Positions 46,700-55,941 are shown, numbered from the stretch's first letter. The stretch: DNA of 64,000 nt from Burkholderia ubonensis (GCF_001718695.1 NZ_CP013420.1:1674001-1738000), one strand, 5' to 3'. Notes: generated from the letters alone by a model not told the origin. Numbers and translations: made by a program.

Positions 46700-48124
46700 A
46701 TGAAGCCACTCCTGCGCCCTCGCCGGCCGCCCCGCATCCTCGCCCGCTTCGTCGCGGTGTCGTGGCGCGACCTCGCGCTGTCGGTCGGGCCGACCGTGCT
46801 GCTCGCGGTCGCCGCCGTCTGGCTCGCGATCAGGATGATCCAGCCCGCGCCGCCGTCCACGCTGGTGATCTCGTCCGGGCCGCCCGGCAGCACCTACTGG
46901 AACGCCGCGCAGAAGTACAAGGCGATCCTCGCGAAGAACGGCGTGACGCTCGACGTGGAGTCGTCCGAAGGCTCCGCGCAGAACCTCGAGCGGCTGTCCA
47001 ACCCGAAGGCGACGGTGGACGTCGGCTTCGTGCAGAGCGGCATCGGCCCGAAGACGCGCGACGAGCACCTCGTCGCGCTCGGCAGCATCGGCTACGTGCC
47101 GCTCGCGATCATGTACCGCGGCCCGATCGTCGCGCGGCTGTCGGACTTCAACGGCAAGCGGCTCGCGCTCGGCCCGGAAGGCAGCGGCGCGCGCGAGCTG
47201 AGCCTCGCGCTGCTGAAGATGAACGGCATCGCGCCGGGCGGGACGACCGCGCTGCTGCCGATCGCCGGCGAGGACGCCGCCGACGCGCTGCTCGCCGGCA
47301 AGATCGACGCGGCGTTCCTGTCCGGCGACTCGACGCAGATCCCGGTGATGGCGAAGCTGTTCCGCGCGCCGGGCGTGCACGTGTACTCGTTCACGCAGGC
47401 GGAAGCCTATGCGCGCCGCTTCCCGTACCTGACCGCGATCACGCTGCCCGAAGGGGTCTACGATCTCGGCCGGAACCTGCCGCCCGCCGACATCCACACG
47501 GTCGCGCCGACGATCGAGCTGGTCGCGCGCGACGCGCTGCACCCGGCGCTGTCCGACCTGCTGATCGAGGCCGCGCGCGAGGTGCACGGCCACGCGACGA
47601 TCCTGCAGCACGCGGGCGAATTCCCGTCGGCGCTCACGCGCAGCTTCCCGCTGTCGGACGACGCGGCGCGCTACTACAAGTCGGGCAAGACCTTCCTGTA
47701 CCGGCGGCTGCCGTTCTGGGTCGCGAGCCTCGTCGACCGGCTGCTCGTGATCGTCGTGCCGCTCATCGTCGTGTTGATTCCCGGGGTGCGGGTCGTGCCG
47801 GCGCTGTACGGCTGGCGCGTGCGCTCGCGGATCTACCGCTGGTACGGCGCGCTGATCGCGCTCGAGCGCAACGCGCTCGGCGAGCACACGGCCGCCGAGC
47901 GCGTCGAGCTGCTCGACCGGCTCGACGACATCGAGGATTCGGTGAACCGGATGAAGATGCCGCTCGCGTATGCCGGGCAGTTCTACGTGCTGCGCGAGCA
48001 CATCGGCTTCGTGCGCGAGCGGCTGACCGCGCACGAAGCCGATCCGCACGGCCGCCCGCACGACGCGCCGCACGCGTCCGGCGGCGACGGCGCGCCCCCC
48101 CGGGCGACACCGGGTTCCGCCTGA
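46700..48124 (+). CDS. TAXI-family TRAP solute-binding protein with membrane anchors
   Basis: The 474-residue protein has an N-terminal transmembrane helix (LALSVGPTVLLAVAAVWLAIRM). A TAXI-type binding domain follows: LVISSGPPGSTYWNAAQKYKAIL, VDVGFVQSGIG, FLSGDSTQIPVMAKLF and FPYLTAITLPEGVYDLG. A second helix near residue 340-365 (LLVIVVPLIVVLIPGVRVVP) and a charged C-terminal helical tail (EHTAAERVELLDRLDDIEDSVNRMKM) follow. This double-anchored layout differs from the usual soluble TAXI proteins. No DctM/Q permease is adjacent. The ATG at 46700 has no good ribosome site, and an in-frame ATG at 46631 is possible. Confidence 0.8.
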   Translation: MKPLLRPRRPPRILARFVAVSWRDLALSVGPTVLLAVAAVWLAIRMIQPAPPSTLVISSGPPGSTYWNAAQKYKAILAKNGVTLDVESSEGSAQNLERLSNPKATVDVGFVQSGIGPKTRDEHLVALGSIGYVPLAIMYRGPIVARLSDFNGKRLALGPEGSGARELSLALLKMNGIAPGGTTALLPIAGEDAADALLAGKIDAAFLSGDSTQIPVMAKLFRAPGVHVYSFTQAEAYARRFPYLTAITLPEGVYDLGRNLPPADIHTVAPTIELVARDALHPALSDLLIEAAREVHGHATILQHAGEFPSALTRSFPLSDDAARYYKSGKTFLYRRLPFWVASLVDRLLVIVVPLIVVLIPGVRVVPALYGWRVRSRIYRWYGALIALERNALGEHTAAERVELLDRLDDIEDSVNRMKMPLAYAGQFYVLREHIGFVRERLTAHEADPHGRPHDAPHASGGDGAPPRATPGSA

Positions 48125-48236
48125 GCGCGCGATCCGCGATCATTGCCGCATCGGCCGGCCGCCGCGTAACATGGAGGCCGCCGCCGGGCGCCGCGCGCGA
48201 GACGGCCGGCCCCGGCCCCATCCTCTGGAGATCGTC

Positions 48237-48875
48237 ATGACAACCGGCCTCGACACCGCCCAGCCCGCCTGGTTCTTCGATTTCGTCTCGCCGTTCTCCT
48301 ACCTGCTGCTCGAACAGTATGAACGTTGGCCGGACGTGCCGTTCGCGCCGGTCGCGGTGTCGCTCTACGACCTGCAGCGCCACTGGGGCCAGCGCCCGAG
48401 CGCGGACGTGCCGGCCAAGCGCGTCTTCACGTATCGGCATGCGCTGTTTCGCGCGGAGCAGCTCGGCATCCGCTTCAAGATGCCGCCCGCACACCCGTTC
48501 GACTCCGACAAGGCGCTGCGCCTCGCGATCGCGCTGCGCGCCGACCTCGCGACGGTGCGCGAGATGTTCCGCTTCGTCTGGCGCGACGGCAACGACCCGT
48601 CGACGCCGGACGGCTTCGCGGCGCTGTGCGAGCGGGTCGGCGTCGGGCATGGCGACCAGCTGATCGAATTCGAGGAAACCGCCGCGCAGCTGCGCCGCCA
48701 CATCGACGACGCGATCGCGCTCGGCGTGTTCGGCGTGCCGACGTTCTGGATGAGCAAGCAGCTGTTCTGGGGCGAGGACGCGCTGCCGATGGTGCTGTAC
48801 TGCGCGCGCACGCCGACCTGGCTCGAGACGCGCGAAGTGAAGCGCATCAGCGCGCTGCCGAAGGGGCGCGCGTAG
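48237..48875 (+). CDS. 2-hydroxychromene-2-carboxylate isomerase-like protein
   Basis: The 212-residue DsbA/GST-kappa-fold protein has WFFDFVSPFSYLLLEQYERW, in which Ser takes the place of the active Cys as in HCCA isomerases. GVFGVPTFWMSKQLFWGEDALPMV carries the cis-Pro and end motif. The family isomerises 2-hydroxychromene-2-carboxylate in naphthalene degradation, using glutathione; many copies in Burkholderia have unknown substrates. The ATG at 48237 has GGAG upstream. It lies between the TAXI gene and a broken LysR gene. Confidence 0.85.
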   Translation: MTTGLDTAQPAWFFDFVSPFSYLLLEQYERWPDVPFAPVAVSLYDLQRHWGQRPSADVPAKRVFTYRHALFRAEQLGIRFKMPPAHPFDSDKALRLAIALRADLATVREMFRFVWRDGNDPSTPDGFAALCERVGVGHGDQLIEFEETAAQLRRHIDDAIALGVFGVPTFWMSKQLFWGEDALPMVLYCARTPTWLETREVKRISALPKGRA

Positions 48876-48973
48876 GCGCGTGTCCGTGCGTAATAGCGGG
48901 CATCAACCGGTCACGATGCACGGGCGCGCGCGCCTGCGGTAAGGTTACGCCTCGCCCGCCCCATCCCCCACCC

Positions 48974-49926
48974 ATGCAAGACGACGACCGTACCGCCTCG
49001 CTCGACATCTGGCTCGTGCGCGTGCTGCGCACGCTGCTGCTCGAGCGCAGCGTCACGCAGGCCGCGCTGCGGCTCAACCAGACCCAGCCCGCGATCAGCA
49101 CCGCGCTGCGCAAGCTGCGCGAGACGCTGAACGACCCGATCCTCGTGCGCGGCAAGTCCGGGATGGTGCCGACCGAATACGGCGCGTCGCTGCTCGACGC
49201 CGCGCAGCGCGCGCTGCGCGAGGTCGACTTCATCGCGACGCCGCACGGCGAGTTCGCGCCGGAAAGCAAAGCGCGCGCCGCACGTTCCGCATCGCCGCGC
49301 CCGACTACCTGAACGACTTCTTCATGCCGACGCTGATCGCGCGCTTTCGCGACGCGGCGCCGCACGCGCATCTGGAAATCGATTCGCTGAATCCGACGCT
49401 CGATCACGCGGGCGCGCTCGAATCCGGCGCGCTCGATCTCGTGATCGGCAACTGGCCGAAGCCGGACCCGCGCTTCGCGCGCGACGACCTGTTCTCCGAC
49501 GCCGTCGTCTGCCTGATGCGGGACTCCCATCCGCTCGCGCAGGCGCCGCTCACGCGCGACGCCTACGCGGGGGCCGCGCATCTCGCGCCGACGCCCTACA
49601 CCGGCGACAAGCGCAATGCGATCGAGATCGGCCTCGCGCGCGCGGGCCTCGCGCGGCGGATCGTGACGACGCTGCCGTACTTCGGGCTCGTGCCGCAGGT
49701 GCTGCTGCAATCGGACCTGATCTTCACGACGACGCGGCGCTTCGCGACGCACTACGCGCAGCTGCTGCCGCTCGTCGTCGTCGCGCCGCCGGTGCCGTTT
49801 CCGCGCATCCGCAGCTATCTGCTCACGCATCCGCAGCCCGATCGCCCGACCGACATCGCGTGGCTGCGCGCGCTGATGCAAAGCATGTCGGACGAGCTGA
49901 CCGCGGCGCGCGTGCGCAAGCGCTGA
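48974..49926 (+). pseudogene. LysR-family regulator split by a frameshift
   Basis: Two frames together make one LysR regulator. The first (from the ATG at 48974) carries the DNA-binding domain LERSVTQAALRLNQTQPAISTALRKLRETL and runs out of frame near 49275, stopping at 49312. The second frame continues without a gap: RTFRIAAPDYLNDFFMPTLIARF onward, then PHAHLEIDSLNPTLDHAGALESGALDLVIGNWP and a normal C-terminus at 49926. The switch occurs in a GC-dinucleotide run, gcgcgcgcc, where two extra bases (or one missing) would explain it. It is either a true pseudogene or a sequencing error; the rest looks intact. Confidence 0.85.
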
Positions 49927-49966
49927 ATCAGCTCACTCGCGTTCCAGTTCGGGGCCGCGCCGGCGT

Positions 49967-50368
49967 TCAGGCCGTGCAGAACGTTTCCTGGAGATGGGTC
50001 CAGCGCACCGCGCCCGCCGCGTCGCGTTCGAACACCGCGGTCGCGCGCCGCGCGGGCAGCTCGCCCGCCGCCGCGTGCTGCGCTTCGAGATAGGTGATGA
50101 CCGCGTGGCGGTCGTCCGACACGAGCACGTGCGTTTCCGACAACCCGATGCGCAGCCCGGGCTTCGCGCCGGCCAGCTTCGCGAACAGCGCGCGCATGCC
50201 GTCGTGGTCGAGCTCGCGGCCGTCGGTCAGGATCATCGTGAAATCGGCGGCGAAATCGGCGAGCAGCGCATCGACGGCCGCGGGCTCGGAATCGGCGCCG
50301 GACAGCCAGCGCTCGATGGCGACGACGCTCGCGGCGAGTGCATCGAGATAGATCTGCGGATCGGACAT
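49967..50368 (-). CDS. SnoaL-like/NTF2-fold protein
   Basis: The 133-residue protein has the cone-shaped NTF2-like pattern: an N-terminal helix pair (YLDALAASVVAIERWLSG), DFAADFTMILTDGRELDHDGMRALFAKLAGA, and beta strands (HAVITYLEAQHAAAG, RRATAVFERD) ending WTHLQETFC. It resembles DUF4440/SnoaL proteins. The function is unknown and no catalytic residues are clear. It is convergent with the broken LysR gene. Confidence 0.75.
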   Translation of the reverse strand: MSDPQIYLDALAASVVAIERWLSGADSEPAAVDALLADFAADFTMILTDGRELDHDGMRALFAKLAGAKPGLRIGLSETHVLVSDDRHAVITYLEAQHAAAGELPARRATAVFERDAAGAVRWTHLQETFCTA

Positions 50369-50497
50369 GCGGTGTGCAGGGAAAAACGCGCGGCCCGGTG
50401 CCGCACGATCTGCGGAGTGTAGACGAATGCGTGCGCGGCTGGCGTCGTTACCGCAAGCAACAACCGCTCAGCGCTCCGCTTTCTCCGGCGTTGGGTA

Positions 50498-50917
50498 TCA
50501 GCTTTCGAATGGGTTCAGAACGCGTGCGCCCGTTCCGGCGAAATCATCGACGTTCCGCGTCACGACGATCAGGTCGTGGATCAACGCCGTTGCCGCGATC
50601 AACTTGTCGAGCGAGTGCTCGGGATGCGGGACGCGCAGGCGTCCCCACAACTGCCCGATCTCTTCGTCCACCCCCAGAATGTTCGACGCAAACTCCCGAA
50701 GTACGCCATCGAGCCAGTTTTCAAGGCGCGTCGCCTGGGACTTGTCGCCACGGTGACGGATGATTTCCACACCGCGCCGCAGTTCGCCAACCGTCACCAC
50801 GGAAAGGTACAGATCGGCATCGTCCTGCGCGGCCTTGCGGAAAAACGCCATCACACCTTTATCTGCTCGCTCCCGCTTCCGTACTTCGCTGATGACGTTC
50901 GTATCAATCAAAAACAT
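50498..50917 (-). CDS. fitB: PIN-domain toxin, FitB/VapC type
   Basis: The 139-residue ribonuclease toxin starts MFLIDTNVISEVRK, with the first catalytic Asp. Further acidic residues are seen in LSVVTVGELRRGVEII, HSLDKLIAATALIHDL and VTRNVDDF, the usual PIN order. It would cleave RNA when free of its antitoxin. The start overlaps the antitoxin stop by 14 bases. The ATG at 50917 is chosen; the frame is open further upstream within the antitoxin gene. Confidence 0.9.
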   Translation of the reverse strand: MFLIDTNVISEVRKRERADKGVMAFFRKAAQDDADLYLSVVTVGELRRGVEIIRHRGDKSQATRLENWLDGVLREFASNILGVDEEIGQLWGRLRVPHPEHSLDKLIAATALIHDLIVVTRNVDDFAGTGARVLNPFES

Positions 50918-51137
50918 TCGCTGCCTCGCCGTCATCCACGCGCGCAAAATCGGCATCGGTTCCGACGTTCGGGATACTCATCAACACCTGCGCGAACGTC
51001 TTGCGCTGCGGCGCGCGCAGCGCCTTTGCCAGGATCTCTCGATGCTCGGCCTCCGCACTGCGCCCGTTGGCTGCGGCCCGCTCGCGCAGGCTTTGGACGA
51101 GTTCCTCGTCCACATTTCTCACCAGAAGAGTTGCCAT
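50904..51137 (-). CDS. fitA: FitA-type ribbon-helix-helix antitoxin
   Basis: The 77-residue protein begins MATLLVRNVDEELVQSLRERAAANGRSAEAEHREILAKALR, a textbook FitA/Arc-like ribbon-helix-helix that binds DNA as a dimer. The C-terminal part (TDADFARVDDGEAANVFD) is acidic and should block the toxin active site. It is expected to autoregulate the pair together with FitB. The 14-base overlap with the toxin supports joint translation. Confidence 0.9.
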   Translation of the reverse strand: MATLLVRNVDEELVQSLRERAAANGRSAEAEHREILAKALRAPQRKTFAQVLMSIPNVGTDADFARVDDGEAANVFD

Positions 51138-51463
51138 GCTTCACCTCCACATCCGAGTTGATATCAATGCTAGCACTCTTCGCGGAAGCTGCAAGCACTG
51201 ATCGCCTTTCAGGGTGGCATTCGTCGAATGCCTCAGCACGTGACCGTCACGGCCGCCTTGGAAATAACGGCTCCAACACGGACGGTTTCGGCCGAAGCCG
51301 CGGTCAAGCAACGATGACGCTTCCGGAGTGACGGCCTCGGGTGATCCATCCGAACGGATGCGCCCGCATAAATCCAACAGATTGGCCGATCGTGCAAGGC
51401 GGCAAAGTCTTCGCACGACGCCAGCACGGCATCGCATGCTCGGCCGTTCGGAGCCGCCGCCGT
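51138..51463. other. Gap between the toxin-antitoxin pair and xdhC
   Basis: The roughly 325 bases contain only short frames without ribosome sites or recognisable protein sequence. The fitA promoter is expected at the left end. Nothing else was identified. Confidence 0.45.
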
Positions 51464-52027
51464 TTACTCCACACTACCGGCGCTTTCACGATGGTTCGGC
51501 GAACGGCGCGCGGGTACCTTCGAGCGCACCTGCAGCAACTCCGCGCAGACGGCCACCGCGATCGAGCCGGGCGCCTTGTCGACGATCCCGGCGATGCCGA
51601 TCGGGCACACCATCTCGCGCATCCGCGCCGGCTCGACGCCGCGCGCGACGAGCCGGCGCTCGAACTTCACCCGCTTCGTGCGCGAGCCGATCATCCCGAA
51701 GTACGCGAAGTCGCGCCGCCGCATGATCCGTTCCGCGAGCGCGAAATCGAGCGCATGGTTGTGCGTCATCACGAGGAAGTACGCGCCCGGCGGCGCTTCG
51801 TCGACGAGCGCCTCGGGCGTGTCGGTCGGCTCGGGCTGCACGTTCGGCGGGCATTCGTCCGGGAACAGCTCGTCGCGCGTGTCGACCCACTGCACGACGC
51901 ACGGCAGCGCGCCGAGCAGCGTCGCGAGCGCGTGGCCGACGTGCCCCGCGCCGAACAGCACGACGTGCATCGGCAGGGGCGCGCCCGTGGCGCGGTTGCG
52001 CCGGCCGGTGCCCTTGGCGAACGTCAT
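51464..52027 (-). CDS. xdhC: XdhC-like molybdenum cofactor chaperone lacking its N-terminal domain
   Basis: The 187-residue protein shows only the C-terminal Rossmann-type part of XdhC: VLFGAGHVGHALATLLGALPCVVQWVDTRDELFP, YFLVMTHNHALDFALAERIM and FAYFGMIGSRTKRVKF. Full-length XdhC is about 300-350 residues and opens with an XdhC/CoxI domain of about 100-150 residues with a conserved Cys; that domain is missing here. The start ATG is one base past the xdhB stop, so there is no room for the missing part. XdhC delivers sulfurated Moco to xanthine dehydrogenase. Whether this short form works is uncertain. Confidence 0.82.
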   Translation of the reverse strand: MTFAKGTGRRNRATGAPLPMHVVLFGAGHVGHALATLLGALPCVVQWVDTRDELFPDECPPNVQPEPTDTPEALVDEAPPGAYFLVMTHNHALDFALAERIMRRRDFAYFGMIGSRTKRVKFERRLVARGVEPARMREMVCPIGIAGIVDKAPGSIAVAVCAELLQVRSKVPARRSPNHRESAGSVE

Positions 52028-52028
52028 C

Positions 52029-54380
52029 TCAGCCTCGCGCCGCGCGCACGGCCTGCACCGCGCGCAGGATCGACTCGCCCGTCGCCGGTGCGTCGAGCGG
52101 CGGGTTCACGCGATAGTCGCCGACCGCCGCGACCGCGTCGCGCACCGCGAAGAACACCGAGAACGGCAGCAGCAGCGGCGGTTCGCCGACCGCCTTCGAG
52201 CGGTGGATGCTGTCCTCGACGTTGCGGTTCTCGAACAGGCGCACGTTGAATTCGGGCGGCGTGTCGTTGACGGTCGGGATCTTGTACGTCGACGGCGCGT
52301 GCGTCATCAGCTTGCCGCCCGCGTTCCACCACAGCTCCTCGGTCGTGAGCCAGCCCATCCCCTGAATGAACGCGCCCTCGACCTGGCCGATGTCGAGCGC
52401 CGGGTTCAGCGACGCGCCGACGTCGTGCAGCGCGTCGACGCGCAGCGTGCGCATCTCGCCCGTCAGCGTGTCGATCACGACTTCCGACACGGCCGCGCCG
52501 TACGCGTAGTAGAAGAACGGCCGGCCCTGCAGCTTCGCCTGGTCCCAGTGCAGCTTCGGCGTCGCGTAGAACCCGTCGGACCACAGCTGCACGCGCGCGA
52601 GATACGCCTTCGCGATCACCTCGCCGAACGGCACGCCGGTCTCGCCGATCCATACGCGATCGTTGCCGAACCTGACGGCCGCCGCGTCGACCGCGCCGCC
52701 GCCGTAATGCTTCGCGGCGAACGTCGCGAGCCGCTCGCGCAACTGCCGCGCGGCATCCTGCGCGGCCTTGCCGTTCAGGTCCGAGCCGGTGGAGGCGGCC
52801 GTCGCCGACGTGTTCGCGACCTTGCTCGTGTCGGTCGCCGTCACGCGAATCCGCTCGAAGCGGATGCCGAGCTCGTGCGCGACGACCTGCGCGACCTTCG
52901 TGTTGAGCCCCTGCCCCATCTCCGTGCCGCCGTGGTTCACGAGCACCGAGCCGTCGGTGTAGATGTGGACGAGCGCGCCCGCCTGGTTGAAGTGCGTGAC
53001 GTTGAACGCGATGCCGAACTTCACCGGCGTGAGCGCGATGCCTTTCTTCAGCACCGGGTTGCGCGCGTTGAATTCGCGCACGCCGGCGCGCCGTGCACGA
53101 TAGCCGCTCGTCGCCTCGAGCTCGGCGAGCAGCTCGGGCAGCACGTTGTCCTCGATCGTCTGCCCGTAAGGCGTCACGTTGCGCTCGGTCTTGCCGTACA
53201 GGTTCGCGTAGCGCACGTCGAGCGGATCGCGGCCGAGCGTGCGCGCGACGTCGTCGAGGATGTACTCGATCGCGAACGCGCCCTGCGGGCCGCCGAAGCC
53301 GCGGAACGCGGTGTTCGACTGCGTGTTGGTCTTGCCGCAGTAGCCGGCGATCGACACGTCGGGCAGCCAGTACGCGTTGTCGAAGTGGCACACGGCGCGC
53401 GTCATCACCGGCCCGGACAGGTCGGCCGAAAAGCCGCAGCGCGACGTCATGTCGACCGCCACGCCGTCGAGGCGGCCGTCGTCGTCGTAGCCGACGTCGA
53501 AGTGGTAGTGGAAGTCGTGCCGCTTGCCGGTGATCAGCATGTCGTCGTCGCGGTCCGGACGCAGCTTCACCGGGCACAGCAGCTTCCACGCGGCGAGCGC
53601 CGCGCAGCACGCGAACAGGCCCGACTGCGATTCCTTGCCGCCGAACCCGCCGCCCATCCGGCGGCATTCGACCAGCACGTTGTGCGACGCGACGCCGAGC
53701 ACGTGCGCGACGAGGTGCTGCATCTCGCTCGGGTGCTGCGTCGAGCAGTACACGTGCATGCCGTCGTCGTCCTTCGGCACCGCGTAGGCGATCTGCCCTT
53801 CGAGGTAGAACTGCTCCTGGCCGCCGAGATTCATCCCGCCCGCATGGCGATGCGGCGCGGCGGCAAGATGGGCGGCCGCGTCGCCGCGCGCGAGCTTCAG
53901 CGGCGGTATCACGTAGGACTGCGCGTGGCGCGCGTCCTGCGCGGTGAGGATCGCGGGCAGATCTTCGTAGTCGACCTTCGCACGGCGCGCGGCGAGCCGC
54001 GCGGTTTCGTGCGACGTCGCGACGACGATGAACATCGGCTGGCCGACGAACTGCACGACGCCCTTCGCGAGCACCGGGTCGTCGTGGATGATCGGGCCGC
54101 AGTCGTTGACGCCGGGAATGTCGTCGGCGGTGAACACGGCGACGACGCCGGGCGTCGCGCGCACCGCGTCGAAGTTCATCGACGCGATCCTTGCGTGCGC
54201 TTTCGCCGAGAGGCCGAGCGCCGCGTGCAGCGTGCCGGCGACGAGCGGGATGTCGTCGGTGTAGGTCGCGCGCCCGCTCACGTGCAGATGCGCGGATTCG
54301 TGCGGACGCGACACGTGCACCTGGGCTGCGTCGGCCTGCGGATCGAGGGTGTTCAGGAATGCTTCGGCTTGCTGGTTCAT
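52029..54380 (-). CDS. xdhB: Xanthine dehydrogenase, molybdopterin-binding subunit
   Basis: The 783-residue large subunit of the XDH family binds Moco and oxidises hypoxanthine and xanthine. Landmarks in order are HVSGRATYTDDIP, GMNLGGQEQFYLEGQ, MGGGFGGKESQSG, the NTAFRGFGGPQG block, LVNHGGTEMGQGLNTKVAQVVAHELG, SATAASTGSDLNGKA, and GEPPLLLPFSVFFAVRDAV near the C-terminus. The ATG at 54380 has GGAGGG about seven bases upstream. It follows xdhA directly. Confidence 0.95.
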   Translation of the reverse strand: MNQQAEAFLNTLDPQADAAQVHVSRPHESAHLHVSGRATYTDDIPLVAGTLHAALGLSAKAHARIASMNFDAVRATPGVVAVFTADDIPGVNDCGPIIHDDPVLAKGVVQFVGQPMFIVVATSHETARLAARRAKVDYEDLPAILTAQDARHAQSYVIPPLKLARGDAAAHLAAAPHRHAGGMNLGGQEQFYLEGQIAYAVPKDDDGMHVYCSTQHPSEMQHLVAHVLGVASHNVLVECRRMGGGFGGKESQSGLFACCAALAAWKLLCPVKLRPDRDDDMLITGKRHDFHYHFDVGYDDDGRLDGVAVDMTSRCGFSADLSGPVMTRAVCHFDNAYWLPDVSIAGYCGKTNTQSNTAFRGFGGPQGAFAIEYILDDVARTLGRDPLDVRYANLYGKTERNVTPYGQTIEDNVLPELLAELEATSGYRARRAGVREFNARNPVLKKGIALTPVKFGIAFNVTHFNQAGALVHIYTDGSVLVNHGGTEMGQGLNTKVAQVVAHELGIRFERIRVTATDTSKVANTSATAASTGSDLNGKAAQDAARQLRERLATFAAKHYGGGAVDAAAVRFGNDRVWIGETGVPFGEVIAKAYLARVQLWSDGFYATPKLHWDQAKLQGRPFFYYAYGAAVSEVVIDTLTGEMRTLRVDALHDVGASLNPALDIGQVEGAFIQGMGWLTTEELWWNAGGKLMTHAPSTYKIPTVNDTPPEFNVRLFENRNVEDSIHRSKAVGEPPLLLPFSVFFAVRDAVAAVGDYRVNPPLDAPATGESILRAVQAVRAARG

Positions 54381-54396
54381 CGTGTGCCCTCCCTCG

Positions 54397-55941
54397 TCAG
54401 GCGCGCGCCGCAACCGCTGCGACCTCGCGCACGTTCAGCGCCTGCGGCGGCAGCGGGTCGTGCGCACGCGTCTCCAGCCAGAAGCGATACATCAGGTTCT
54501 TCGCGGTGTCGAGACGATACGCGCTCGTCGCGCGCATGTCGGTGAGCGGCTGGTAGTCGCGTTCGAGCGCCTGCATCGCGGCCTGCGCGGTGGCCTCGTG
54601 CCACGGCGCGCCGTCGAGCAGGCTTTCCGCATGCGCCGCGCGCTTCGGCGTCGCGGCCATCCCGCCGAACGCGATGCGCGGCTCGCGGATCGTGTCGCCG
54701 TCCGCGATGAACGCGAACGCCGCGCACACGGCCGAGATGTCCGAATCGAAGCGCTTCGACAGCTTGTAGGTGCGGAACCGCAGGTTCGCGCGCGCGCCGC
54801 GGCGGGTCGGCACCTTCACGCCGACGACGAATTCGTGCGGCGCCATGTCCTTCTGCTGGTAGCCCGTATAGAGCGCCTCGAGCGGCAGCTCGCGGACGAC
54901 GTCGCCGCCGCGCAGCACGACGCGCGCGCCGAGCGCGATCAGCCCCGGCATCGCGTCGCCGATCGGCGAGCCGTTCGCGACGTTGCCGCCGAGCGTGCCC
55001 GCGTTGCGGATCGGCAGCGACGCGAAGCGCTTCCACATCTCGGTCAGCTCCGGATAGGTGCCGGCGAGCGCCGCGTAGCCGTCCTCGACGGTCACGCCCG
55101 CGCCGATCTCGATCCAGTCCTCGCCGTGCACGATGCGCCGCAGTTCGGCAACCTGGCCGATGTAGATCAGGTCGTCGAGCCGGCGCATCTGCTTCGTGAC
55201 CCACAGGCCGATGTCGGTGCTGCCCGCGAGAATCCGCGCGTCCGGCCGCTCGACCTTCAGCGCGGCGAGCGCGGCGAGCGTGCGCGGCGCGGCGAAGCGC
55301 GCGCCGTCGATCTCGTAGTCGAACGTGCCGTCGCGCTTCAGCGACGCGAGCGTGCGCGCGAGCGCGGCCGCGTCGACCGGCGAGTCCTGCGCCGGCGTGC
55401 GTTCGCCGCTCGCGTCGAACATCTGCACCGCCGCGTCGACGATCGGCCGGTAGCCGGTGCAGCGGCACAGGTTGCCGGTCAGCGCGTCGGCGATCTCGGT
55501 GCGCGTCGGCACGTCCTTCGCCTTCGCGCACGCGCTGCCGCAGCCCTCGAAGCCGTGCTTCTCGTACAGCGCCCACATCGACATCACGAAGCCGGGCGTG
55601 CAGAAGCCGCACTGCGAGCCGTGACAATCGACCATCGCCTGCTGCACCGGATGCAGCGAGCCGTCCGGCCGGCGCAGGTCCTCGACCGTCAAGAGCGCAC
55701 GGCCGTCGAGCGTCGGCAGGAACTGGATGCACGCGTTGACGGCCTTGAACGCGACCGTGCCCGCGTCGGTCAGCTCGCCGACGACGACCGTGCACGCGCC
55801 GCAGTCGCCTTCCGCGCAGCCTTCCTTGGTGCCGGTGCAATGCGCGTCCTCGCGCAGGTACTGCAGCACCGTGCGGGTGACGTCCGCGCCGCCGACTTCG
55901 CGGATCGCGTGACGATGATAGAAACGGATCGGCTCACTCAT
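54397..55941 (-). CDS. xdhA: Xanthine dehydrogenase, iron-sulfur and FAD subunit
   Basis: The 514-residue protein combines two [2Fe-2S] centres and an FAD domain. The ferredoxin part has the CAEGDCGACTV cluster near residue 42-52. The second centre has GSQCGFCTPGFVMSMWALYEK and GNLCRCTGYRPIVDAA. The FAD-binding part from about residue 190 has AGSTDIGLWVTKQ, IGAGVTVEDGYAAL and IRNAGTLGGNVANGSPIGDAMP. It passes electrons from Moco in XdhB to NAD. It is the first gene of xdhA-xdhB-xdhC, divergent from the MFS gene. Confidence 0.96.
   Translation of the reverse strand: MSEPIRFYHRHAIREVGGADVTRTVLQYLREDAHCTGTKEGCAEGDCGACTVVVGELTDAGTVAFKAVNACIQFLPTLDGRALLTVEDLRRPDGSLHPVQQAMVDCHGSQCGFCTPGFVMSMWALYEKHGFEGCGSACAKAKDVPTRTEIADALTGNLCRCTGYRPIVDAAVQMFDASGERTPAQDSPVDAAALARTLASLKRDGTFDYEIDGARFAAPRTLAALAALKVERPDARILAGSTDIGLWVTKQMRRLDDLIYIGQVAELRRIVHGEDWIEIGAGVTVEDGYAALAGTYPELTEMWKRFASLPIRNAGTLGGNVANGSPIGDAMPGLIALGARVVLRGGDVVRELPLEALYTGYQQKDMAPHEFVVGVKVPTRRGARANLRFRTYKLSKRFDSDISAVCAAFAFIADGDTIREPRIAFGGMAATPKRAAHAESLLDGAPWHEATAQAAMQALERDYQPLTDMRATSAYRLDTAKNLMYRFWLETRAHDPLPPQALNVREVAAVAARA

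Noticed and set aside
51576..54545. 989-codon plus-strand frame opposite xdhB
   Set aside because: Arg/Val/His-rich antisense translation without any recognisable domain; xdhB is unambiguous on the minus strand.
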